A DNA stretch of 64,000 nucleotides from Liriodendron chinense. Lineage: Eukaryota > Streptophyta > Magnoliopsida > Magnoliales > Magnoliaceae. The position numbers and the translations under genes were made by a program. The notes under the pieces were generated by a model. It did not search any database and had not been told where the DNA came from. It saw only the letters and a program-made list of their open reading frames with translations. The DNA lies in NCBI GenBank assembly GCA_003013855.2, contig ML058384.1, positions 15,944,176-16,008,175 of the forward strand. Reading direction: 5' to 3'. Below are positions 13,245 to 22,877 of the stretch, piece after piece (the first letter of the stretch is position 1; every line of letters begins with the position of its first letter).

Positions 13245-14602
13245 TGTAGACACCCCACCTTTGGCTACAATGTTGGTAGAGATAGCTGAATGAATGGAGG
13301 ACCATACCCCCAAATCTCATGTCCAAACCTAGCCAAACTTACCCTTGTAAGCCCCAATCCATAGCCCAGCTCAAGCCTAAACCCAGTCAACTCACCCCAA
13401 AACATCAGCTTGAAAAACCAGTCAAAAAATTCCAAAAAAGTCGAACTTGGTGAGTCAACCCGCTGAGTCAAATCACCGAGTCAACTCACTGGGTTAGTCC
13501 AGCCCATGCACCTAGTCAACTCACCGTGTCAACCCATCTTTCAAACCAAGTCGACCCACCTGGTTCTGAACCATAGCTTCGGAGCAGGTCCGGACCCCGA
13601 ACCTCGGGCTTTGCTGCTTTAGGTTCGGAGGCCGTACGCTCCGAAGCAGGAGCAGCGCGGCCATATGGGCGGGGGCCGCCTAAGCATATTTACACAATCT
13701 GTCACTCTCCATTGCTATAAATACCCCCGCCCTTTCTCATTCACAACATCCACCTCCCCTCTCTTCAGTCCGAGAGTTTTGAGTCAATCTCCATCCCTTT
13801 AGACCATTCCTCCACCAAGGAGAGGCCGAGTGAGAAGAGCCTGACCCTGGTCCAGCCCAGTCTGATCCTGGTCTAAGTCTCCCAAGCTACCTAAGTTCTG
13901 ACCTAGCCACTCGAAGTAAATCCTTGCGACACCTCCGTCCATCCAGTTACTCTTTTATCAGCATCATCTCATTCGCATCTAGCATAAGTGCAACATTTAC
14001 TTTTCTTCCAATCCCCCTGCTTATCATATCACTGCCAACACTTTGATTATTCAAATACACAGCATGCATCCCGCATAAAAACACATGTTAGTTCGAGCGT
14101 ATGCTCTGAGCTTTCCTGTTAATGTAAACCTGCCCATCAGAAACTCTTACTGTTCAGACCTGCATTCATGCATTATATCATTCATGAGAATGTGCGAGGA
14201 TTAAGTCAAACTTTCAAGTATTAGTTCGATTCTGTAAAGTAGAGACCGTACTTCGGTATGGGTAGTGTAGGGTGCCTAACATCTTCCCACCCTGTAACCG
14301 TGATCCCTTACCTCGAATCTCTAGCCGCAGATCAAAATGATTCGTTTTAGAGGAAGGAATCTTCTGATTCCCTTCTCTAACGTTTCTACGGGGTCTAGCC
14401 GACTGTAGATTCAAAGTAACTGGCGAGTGGCGACTCTGGTCTTATACAAACTCATCCAAACATATCCAGTTTAACACGACAACCGAGAAAAAGCCCTCGA
14501 GAATGAGGCGAGCCAGTGGCACAAACGGCAATTCGCGCGCACGCACCTCCCTTTTCCGAAAGGAAGGGAGAATTCGGGAGCGCGGAGAGGCAATCGTCCA
14601 CA
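13245..14602 (+). repeat. 3' LTR of Tat-type element B
   Basis: It starts TGTAGACACCCC and ends GTCCACA and is the diverged reverse complement of the element A LTRs (15646-17161, 35244-36642). It has a TATA box TATAAATA at 13716-13723 on the + strand, followed by a pyrimidine-rich leader, and upstream of it (13440-13560) a degenerate array of GAGTCAA motifs. Its GC-rich palindrome near 13660 is more eroded than in element A. It is clearly older than, or a different subfamily from, the A LTRs. Confidence 0.85.
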
Positions 14603-15640
14603 GTAGCTCACAATACCTGAAAAATAGTAACAATGACTGTTCCATACTAAATGTTTTCATGTATTGTGGTTCATATGAGTGGCGGATGTTGATCTTTGTT
14701 CTATCCATGACCTAAAATGAAATCTCGAGGATAATGGATGGATTGGATTCCACTCAAAAGTGATGGTGGGCCTCACAAACGGTGTGGATGGCTATCCCAA
14801 CCCTTACTACATGACAATCACGACCCTTTGTGGATGATTATTACGACTCTGAACTGTATTGTGTTTGGATTGTCTATCCCGACCCTTACTATATAACAAT
14901 CACGACCCTTTGTGGATGGCTATCACAATCCCGACCCTTACTACATGACAATCATGACCCTTTGTGGATGGTTATCATGATCCCAACCCTTACTACATGA
15001 CAATCACGACCCCTTGTGGATGGCTATCATGACCCTGAACTGTATTGTGTTTGGACTGTCTATCCCGACCCTTACTACATGACAATCACGACCCTTTGTA
15101 GATGGCTTTCACGACCCTGAATTGTATTGTGTTTGGACTGTCTATCCCGACTCTTACTACATGGTAATCACGACCCTTTGTGGATGGCTATCACGACCTT
15201 GAAGTGTATTGTGTTTGGATTGTCTATCTCGACCCTTACTACATGACAACCACGACCATTTGTGGATGACTACCACGACCCTAAACTATAAAAGAGATAC
15301 GGATGCTATTATGTTTGGACTGTCTATCTTGACCCTTTATGTATGTCAACCACTACTCTTTGTGTATGTCAATCCTGATCCTTAACATATGACAACTATG
15401 ATCCTTGGTGCATGCCAGTCTCAACACCGTACCATATTTTGACATCTTCATGCCACAATCTCAGTCATCCACAGACACACATCAACCAAAATATAGAAGA
15501 AAACACCACTACAACCATTCACAACCCCACATTAATACAAATATGAGAGTAAAACATCTACTAACATGGAGGCACCATGTCTTTTGATTTCGATGGTATA
15601 AGAAGAAGATCGGAGTCGGATAAGATTAAGCCAAAGAAAA
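14603..15640 (+). repeat. Host-like spacer with a complex minisatellite
   Basis: After about 180 bp without recognisable content, positions 14788-15400 are built from imperfect copies of 'gtctatcccgacccttactacatgacaatcacgaccctttgtggatgg' in units and half-units of roughly 60-130 bp. The block 15214-15640 is also the source of a nearly identical copy inside element A (22202-22641). I see no credible gene; the 60-codon frame at 15405-15587 has no recognisable features. Confidence 0.7.
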
Positions 15641-15645
15641 CCAGG
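15641..15645. other. Target-site duplication of element A, left copy
   Basis: CCAGG at the left border and CCAGG at 36643-36647 are identical and directly abut LTR termini TGTGGACC and TGTCTACA. This defines the ends of element A exactly. Confidence 0.95.
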
Positions 15646-17161
15646 TGTGGACCCTCGCCGATTTTTCCGCGCTCCCACACGACGTCGTTCTCCCTTTCCT
15701 TTCGGAAGAAGAAGAAGAAGAGGTGTGTGCGTGCGAAATCGCCGTTTGTGTCACTGGCTTGCCTCGTTCTCGAGGGCTTTGTTTGGTTGTCGTATTGAGC
15801 TGGATGTGTTTAAGTGAGTTTATATAAGACCAGAGTCGCCACTAGCCAATTACTTCGAATCTACAGTCGGCTAGACCCCGTAGAAACGTTAGAGAAGGGA
15901 ATCCGAAGATTCCTTCCTCTAAAATGACTCCTGTTGATCTGCGGTCAGAGATTCAAGGTAAGGGATCACGGTTACAGGGTGGGAAGAGGTTAAGCACCCC
16001 ACACACTGCCCGTACCGAAGTACGGTCTCTACTTCACAGAATCGATCGAATACTTGAAAGTCTAATTTAATCCTCGTATATTCTCATGGATGACATGATG
16101 CATGAATGCGGGTCTGAACAGTAAGAGTTTTTGATGGGCAGGTTCCAACAACGGGCAAGCCCAGAGCGTACGCTCGAACTGACAGGTGCTTAATATAAGA
16201 CGTAGGCAGTGTGCTTGAATGATCAAGGTGTTTTATGGTGAAGCATGAATGCAGGTCTGAACAGTAAGAGTTTCTGATGGGCAGGTTCCAACAACGGGCA
16301 AGCCCAGAGCATACGCTCGAACTGACAGGTGCTTAATATAAAGATATATGCATGTGTGCTTGAGTAATCAAGGTGCTTGTAGTGAAGCAGGGGGGTTGGA
16401 AGGAAAGTAAATGTTGCACTTGCGCTAGATGCAAATGAGATGATGCTGGAAAATGAGTAGCTGGGTGGACGGAGGTGTCGCAAGGGTTGGCTTCGAGTGG
16501 CTAGATCAGGACTTGGGTGGCTTGAGAGGCTTGGACCAGTGGTCAAGCTGGGCTGGACCAGGGTTAGGCTCTCCTCACTTGGGCTCTCCTTGGTGGAAAA
16601 ATGGGGTAAGGGTGGAGAAGGATGACTCTAATGGACGGACTCTCTCTGGCCGGTTGGTTGTGAATGGATTCCTGAAATGAGAAGGGGAGGGGGGTATTTA
16701 TAGCAGTGAGCAGTGGCAGAAGTCGTAATTTTGTCCGGGCGGCCTGCCATGGGCCGCCCGTACGGCCGCTCCTCGGTTTCCAGCGAGTACGGCCGTTCCC
16801 TCGGGGCTGCTGTTGGACTCGCTGGTCGACTCAGTGAGTTGACTCAGCGGGTCGACTCGGTGGTTTGACTCGACGGGTTAACTCGGTGTTTTGACTCGAC
16901 GGGTTGACTCAGCGGGTTAACTCAGCGAGTTGACTCAGTGAGTTTGACTTTTTTTTTGGGATTTTTTACTGGCCTTTTTTATGGGGGGTTTTTCAGGGTG
17001 GTTTTTAGGACTGGGTTGACTGGGTTCAGGCTTGAACTGGGCTATGGAATGGGGCTTACAAGGGTGAGTTTAGCTGAGTTTGGACTTGGGATTTGGGGGT
17101 ATGGTCCTCCATTCAACCAGCTATCTCTACCAACAGTGTAGCCGAAGGTGGGGTGTCTACA
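15646..17161 (-). repeat. 3' LTR of element A (left side)
   Basis: 1516 bp, about 117 bp longer than its partner. The extra length is mostly a tandem duplication of about 143 bp (from about 16101, repeated from about 16244) that the right LTR lacks. It carries TATAAATA (minus strand, 16695-16702), a GC palindrome at about 16736-16760, and the TTGAC array 16813-16950. Confidence 0.95.
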
Positions 17162-17177
17162 GATGCCCCTCTTTGGC
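17162..17177 (-). promoter_or_regulatory. Polypurine tract of element A
   Basis: On the minus strand the bases before the 3' LTR read CCAAAGAGGGGCATC and then TGTAGAC. The AAAGAGGGG core directly outside the LTR marks plus-strand priming and fixes the element's direction. Confidence 0.85.
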
Positions 17178-17229
17178 AGAGGTTGCATGCAACCGAATGC
17201 CAAAGCGAGTGGACACCCCACTTCTGACC

Positions 17230-18120
17230 CGGTCATTCATAGATCATGGTCTGAAATCTTTGCTTACTTTTGCATCTGTGCCAGTTGATCGTTTGGAGAT
17301 CGCTCACTCGCACATACCGCGGGAGTTTGGAGAAAATGTTGCGATTGTCCCTGCAGTTTGCTGCAACCTGGGTACCCAATCGCAACCCTTCCATTCCCGA
17401 TCGGTACTAACATTAGAAAGGTACAGTAGAGCCTCTGCGTCGACAGTCTTACGAGGTTACTGACCCTGTGATTGATTGTATGTTTGATGTTTTCCCAGAT
17501 CACTCCAGGAGTACTTGTTTCGCTTGACTGTCAAAGTGGTTAGACGCCCTGCGTCAGATAGTCTTACGGGATTCTACTACGCCGACTTGGACTCAGTCAA
17601 GGTACTTCAGGCATCCACGCCTAGGTGTGTGCGGGTGGGCTTTTCCACCCGATCTGCTGGTTTTGATGCTTGGTTTGCAATTCATTCTTTCCTTGATTGT
17701 GGTCTGGAATCTTTGTTATCCTTTGTATCTGAGTCAGTTGATTGTCTGGAAATTGATAACTCGCACATACCGCGGGAGTTTGGAGAAAACGTTGCGATTG
17801 TCCCTGCAGTTTGCTGCAACCTGGGTACCCAATCGCAACCCTTCCATTCCCGATCGGTACTAACATCGGAAAGGTACAGCAGAGCCTCTACGTCCGTTAG
17901 TCTTACGAGGTTACTGACCCTGAGACTGATTGTGTGATGTTTGATGTTTTCCCAGATCACTCCAGGAGTACTTGTTTCGCTTGACTGTCAAAGTGGTTAG
18001 ACGCCCTGCGTCCGATAGTCTTACGGGATTCTACTACGCCGACTTGGACTCAGTCAAGGTACTTCAGGCATCCACGCCTAGGTATGTGCGGGTGAACTCT
18101 TTCCACCCAATCTGCTGATT
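17230..18120 (-). repeat. Two about 456-bp tandem units in the 3' region of element A
   Basis: 'cactccaggagtacttgttt' occurs at 17501 and 17958, and 'gaggttactgaccctg' at about 17453 and 17908. The same unit is duplicated in reverse orientation in element B. No coding sequence is supported here: the frames that run across it are open only because the repeat is open. Confidence 0.8.
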
Positions 18121-19740
18121 TTGATACTTGGGTTACAATTCATCGTTTTCACCTGTTCAAATGGTTTCTTTGACCGAGCCTTTTGGCTTTTCATCTTTTC
18201 ATATCTTGGCATGTGGTACGACCGTACTGACACTGGAGTTCGGTTCGATCGTACTTTGAGTGCATTGGATCCGATGGTCTCCGGGGAAACCGCGAGACAT
18301 CGGATCTTATTTGATTTTTGCGTTAGCTCTTACCCAGAGATATGGAAGATCTCCTGGTGTTTTGGAGACAGAACGCTCTACTGGAAAAATATTTTTGGAT
18401 TTTTGAAAAGATACCCACTCTGGGGAGTGATACTCCGTGGGGTTTTTATTTGCAAACAGAAATATTTTTTGTCTTTTTGAAATGGAAATCTGGTTTGCAT
18501 GTGCCTCCACTAGGGATGCCTGTGGGGTCTTTAGCTAACCGACTTTTATTTTGAAAGCAGGTAAACATGATGATTGATGCAATGGATGCTGATGCATGGA
18601 GATGCATGATGGATGCATGGCTTGGTTCATTCTCTTTTAGTTTGATGATTTTGCTTTTGCTATGGGTGCAAAGAACTTTGAGCTTATTGCTTGTAGGGTT
18701 GTGCTTCCCTTGGGGATTTTCTTTTTTTACACGGGTGTTTGGTCAGCGGGTTGGTCAAGATCCCGACCCGTGGTCGATCAGGTCCATCGTCCCAAGATGC
18801 TGTTTCTTTGCTAATGAGAATGTACGAGGATATCATCCGACTTCAAGATGTTCTTCTGGGCATACATGTGATTGAGATGGTGTTTGGTTGCCCGTTTTGG
18901 TCAAGATTCCAATTTGCGGGCGATTGGATCCGTCATCCCATACTGTGAAGTGAGCGGAGTTCAAGACTCCTGAATTATAGTGCTGGGGATGCTAATTTTT
19001 GTGATTTTTTTGTAAATATGTGGTCCGAATCTTTACCTGAGCGATCAGGATAGAGATTGGTTATTGAAAACACAGGAAATATTTTTGTGATTTTTCGAAA
19101 TATTTTTTATGAAAGCAAGAGAAGTATTTTTGTGATTTTTGCAGATATTTGATTTGAAAGCGATGGAAATATTTTTTGTGATTTTTGAAGAGGTGATTTT
19201 GCAATGTTTTTTGTATCTTGTGATTTTTCTGAAATGCAGGGAAAAGATGTGGAATTTCCATCCACTTCCAGCTTCTACTGCTGGTAAGGCACCCGATCCA
19301 TTTTACGTCAGCGAGCAAGACGAGTCTCACACAGTTAAGTGCCATAGTTTTACATCTTCGGATGAGGGGATTTTGAGGGTTTTCAGTCAACACACCCACA
19401 AAGTTGCCTGTTCCTCATGTGCAATGCACATAGACCACGTATCGTCCGACGGACTCCTTCGGCCACAAGATGAGCCACATCCTCACATTTCCCTTAGTCA
19501 ATCCATCTTGGGGTCTTACGTTGCTCACAATTCCGTGAGGGTGAGCTTCACCTCCCAACAGCCTTAATCCCCTTCATGAGTTCTAGGAACAGGGAACATC
19601 CGTCAGCTTCAACAGCGACTTCCAACTCAAGGTTGTCTATCACGGTGCGTTCAACACGAACAGGATTGCGGAGTTCTGCCCGCCTCAGCCTTTACCTGTT
19701 TAAAAGATTCCAGACACCCGTACGATCAAGTGTCAGCCAT
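18121..19740 (-). other. Non-coding 3' region of element A with short A/T repeats
   Basis: The first part (18121-18790) matches element B positions 1-600 in reverse. Positions 19070-19240 hold four imperfect copies of 'gaaatatttttgtgatttttg' spaced about 50 bp. I see nothing gene-like in the remainder. Confidence 0.6.
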
Positions 19741-19759
19741 GTCTGGAACAGGTTAGGAA

Positions 19760-21150
19760 AGAAAGCCCCCGAGAAGTTAATCCCAGTGTAGTTTTAGGTC
19801 TTCGGACCGCTGGGGATGAATTTGTGCAGTTTGAAATTTTTGGTGAATCATTTTTTTTTTGTTTTATATTGTATCTATATTTTTTTTGTTTTGAAAAGGC
19901 TCCAGACTTCAACTCGGGTAATCGAGACTGACACTAGTTTTTATGGAAAGCTTTAAAATATTTTTAGTATTTTCGAAATGATCCGGGTTATCAGACCTTA
20001 ATTTCAACGGTCGAGGCCGATGCCGGTTTTTAGTTGAAAGCGAGAAAGGTCCCCCGAGAAATTAATCCCAGTGTAGTTTAAGGTCTTCGGACCACTGGGG
20101 ATAAATTGGTGGATCGAAACTGGTGGTGAAAACTTTTTTGTTTTATATTGTATATATATATATTTTTTTGTTTTGAAAAAGTTCCAGACTTCAACTCGAG
20201 TAATCGAGATTGACACTAGTTTTTATGGAAAGCTTTAAAATATTTTTGGTATTTTTGAAATGATCCGGGTTATCGAACCATGATCCCAATGGTCGAGGCC
20301 GATGCCGGTTTTTAGTTGAAAGCGAGAAAGGTCCCCCGAGAAATTAATCCCAGTGTAGTTTAAGGTCTTCGGACCATGAAACTGTACAAAAGAGGGGCAA
20401 ACATGTTTTTTTTTATTTTTGGAAAAATGTCCGGTGTCAGCGGATGGACAATCCAGACTGATGCCGATTTTTATTGAAAATCTCTCGGGATGTCAATCCC
20501 GACGTAGTTTAAGGTCTTCGGACCAAAACTTTAAAAGCGGGGCTGGTAATATATTTTTATGATTTTTGAAAATGTCCGGAGTCATTGATCTTGATGTGAG
20601 CAAACAAGAACGACGCCGGCTTTTATTGAAAATCTCTCGGGATGTTGATCCCGACGTAGTTTAAGGTCTTCGGACCCAAAACTATGTACAAATAAGTGTT
20701 GGAAATGCATAAATATATTTTTTTTGTGGTTTTCGAAAGTACCCGGTGTCGTCGGCTCTTGATTCGATCAATCAAGACCAATACCGGCTTTTATTGAAAA
20801 TCTCTCAGGATGTGAATCCCGACGTAGTTTAAGGTCTTCGGACCCAAAACTTTAAAAGAGGAAAGACATTTTTTTGTTTTCTTTTTTTGAAAAATATTCT
20901 GGGTCATCGATTCTGATTTTGATGGTCGAGATCGATACCCATTTTTATTAAAAATCCCTCGGGATCTTGATCCCGACGTAGTTTAAGGTCTTCGGACCAA
21001 AAACTTTAAAAGAGGCAGATATATTTTTTTGTTTTTCTGAAAATGTCCGAGATCATTAGGTCTTGATTCGACCCAAACCGATGTCGGCTTTTATTGAAAA
21101 TCCCTCGGGATTTTGATCCCGACGTAGTTTAAGGTCTTCGGACCCAAAAC
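19760..21150 (-). repeat. Eight-copy tandem array with a conserved small hairpin
   Basis: The core 'tagtttaaggtcttcggacc' occurs near 19780, 20070, 20355, 20503, 20659, 20823, 20977 and 21121. The spacing is about 285 bp for the first units and 146-166 bp for the rest. In the later units it is preceded by CTCGGGAT, a short loop and ATCCCGA, a perfect 7-bp stem; in the first three it reads cccgagaa..ttaatccc, which does not pair as well. Tandem repeats at this place, between the coding region and the 3' LTR, are known in Tat elements and can seed satellite DNA. Confidence 0.85.
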
Positions 21151-21504
21151 TATGTACAAAAGAGCAGCAATCCAGGTTGGAGACTACGGGAATTCTCTTT
21201 GGAATGGTTCAGATCATCAGGTCATAGCTTTTGGATGGTTGAGATCATTGTTTGACCAAGTCAATCTTTTTCTTTCTTTTTCTTGAAAATCCCATGGAAC
21301 TTTTCCACATCATCCACCAAATTTCTCACCCATTTCTCATGAGATGAGATTTTGGTGAGATTTCTTCTTTTTTTTCTCACCATTCTCTTCCATCATTTCA
21401 TTCTTACATGGAGGTACAAGATTCACTTGCAACCACCCTTCCCAAGGAGGAGTTCTTCCCAAGGAGAGGGGAAGAGAGGTCGTTTCAAGTAGGTAGGGAC
21501 TAGG

Positions 21505-21600
21505 ACGGCCTCCCATGGGCCGCCCGGACAGTCTCTGCCTCCTGGTCTCTTCAGGGGGCTGGGTAAAAGGGTGCCCTCCCCTTTTCTATATAACATGGGG
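21505..21600 (+). promoter_or_regulatory. Candidate promoter for the antisense mobile-domain gene
   Basis: On the + strand a GC palindrome ending GGGCCGCCCGGACA (21517-21530) is followed by TATATAA (21587-21593) and then a C-rich, pyrimidine-rich leader. The LTR promoter of the same element has the same parts in the same order on its own strand: a GC palindrome ending GGCCGCCCGGACA, then TATAAATA, then a C-rich run. The antisense gene may therefore have its own promoter derived from, or convergent with, the LTR promoter. No transcript start is visible. Confidence 0.45.
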
Positions 21601-22201
21601 CACCCTCCCCCCCTCAAACGTGCAATCTCTCTCTTCTCTCTCTCATACTCTCTTTCTTCAAGTTTCCTCTCTCTTCTTTGGTGGTCCTTTGCTCTTTTCA
21701 AGTGGTGGGCCTTAGAGAAGTCTTGGGACAGCAAGGTGGTCCTTCTTTGGTGAGTGGTAAAGGTATGGACCACTTCCTTTCTCTTTCTTGTCCTTTTCCA
21801 TCTTCATTGTCTCTTCTCATGATCCTTTTTCTTTTTCATGTAGCTATTCAAAGGGGTGTGAAGGTGGGCCCAAGCATTCTTGATCTTTTCTTAGATCTCA
21901 AGTCTTTCAAAGGTGGTGCATGGAGAAGGACATTGCAAGCTCTCCACTTTTTCATTATTTTTTTTTAACACTCCCTTCATGTGCATGTAAAGAGTGATTT
22001 TGCCATGTCATCAAGTGTGCATGGCAAAATACTCTATCTTTTTCATGGGAGTTGGGCCTCTTTTCATGTGTATCAAATGGGCTCAAAGTGAAGTCATGGC
22101 CCTTGGTGTATTTGATGGGTCCAATGCTTCATTTTGGGCTCCCTCTTACTTTCTTTCTCTTGTCATTTCCCTTGGAACTCTCCTTTCTTTTCCATCTTCA
22201 T

Positions 22202-22641
22202 TTTGGATTGTCTATCTCGACCCTTACTACATGACAACCACGACCATTTGTGGATGACTACCACGACCCTAAACTATAAAAGAGATACGGATGCTATTAT
22301 GTTTGGACTGTCTATCTTGACCCTTTATGTATGTCAACCACGACTCTTTGTGTATGTCAATCCTGATCCTTAACATATGACAACTATGATCCTTGGTGCA
22401 TGCCAGTCTCAACACCGTACCATATTTTGACATCTTCATGCCACAATCTCAGTCATCCACAGACACACATCAACCAAAATATAGAAGAAAACACCACTAC
22501 AACCATTCACAACCCCACATTAATACAAATATGAGAGTAAAACATCTACTAACATGGAGGCACCATGTCTTTTGATTTCGATGGTATAAGAAGAAGATCG
22601 GAGTCGGATAAGATTAAGCCAAAGAAAACCAGGTGTGGACC
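22202..22641 (+). repeat. 440-bp copy of the element's left insertion junction
   Basis: This block matches 15214-15653 with, by eye, a single substitution (near 22339 against 15351). The match runs through 427 bp of flanking host minisatellite, through the CCAGG target site, and 8 bp into the LTR (TGTGGACC), then stops. The copied piece therefore derives from the junction as it exists after insertion. It lies between the candidate antisense promoter and the antisense gene. Confidence 0.8.
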
Positions 22642-22877
22642 AGAGCTTTGGGCGGCCCATGGAGCGCCATTTGCTGACGTGGACTGTCAGACTCACCTAC
22701 CAAGAACCTTGGAGCCAATCCCGCGGAGAGAGGGAATCTGTGTCCGTACGGGCGGCCCAGGGCAGGCCGCCCAAGGCTCGCCTCTTGAGCGGCCTGGGCT
22801 GGCCCTGGTTCGGACATTCTTCACTGTCCACTGTCTTTGTCCCCTCATTCCGTGCACGTCCGGGTTCGATTGCAGCC

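Larger units (their letters stand above)
1..14602 (+). mobile_element. Tat-type LTR retrotransposon B, 3' end only, interrupted by a Tekay element
   Basis: Positions 1-1302 and 12982-13244 are, in reverse orientation, the same kind of sequence as the 3' non-coding part of element A (17162-18780). A purine tract (AAAGAGGGTCACT, 13232-13244) and a full LTR follow directly. That order fixes the element on the + strand with its coding region left of the window. I see no gene in positions 1-1302. The Tekay element at 1303-12976 split the non-coding tail: its duplicated target TCTAC lies inside a repeat whose uninterrupted counterpart (gaggctctac followed by tgtacctttcc) is visible near 840-860. 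No target duplication can be checked because the left end is missing. Confidence 0.8.

Noticed and set aside
15405..15587. 60-codon gene, present again at 22393-22575
   Set aside because: The identity of the two frames reflects the copied DNA block; there are no domains and no codon-level constraint can be claimed.
17080..17960. Overlapping frames of 80-140 codons on both strands
   Set aside because: They repeat with the 456-bp tandem unit and cross the LTR border, so they are repeat-derived.
19760..21150. CRISPR-like array
   Set aside because: Repeats are spaced 146-285 bp, the spacers are related to each other, and the genome is a plant; it is a retroelement 3' array.
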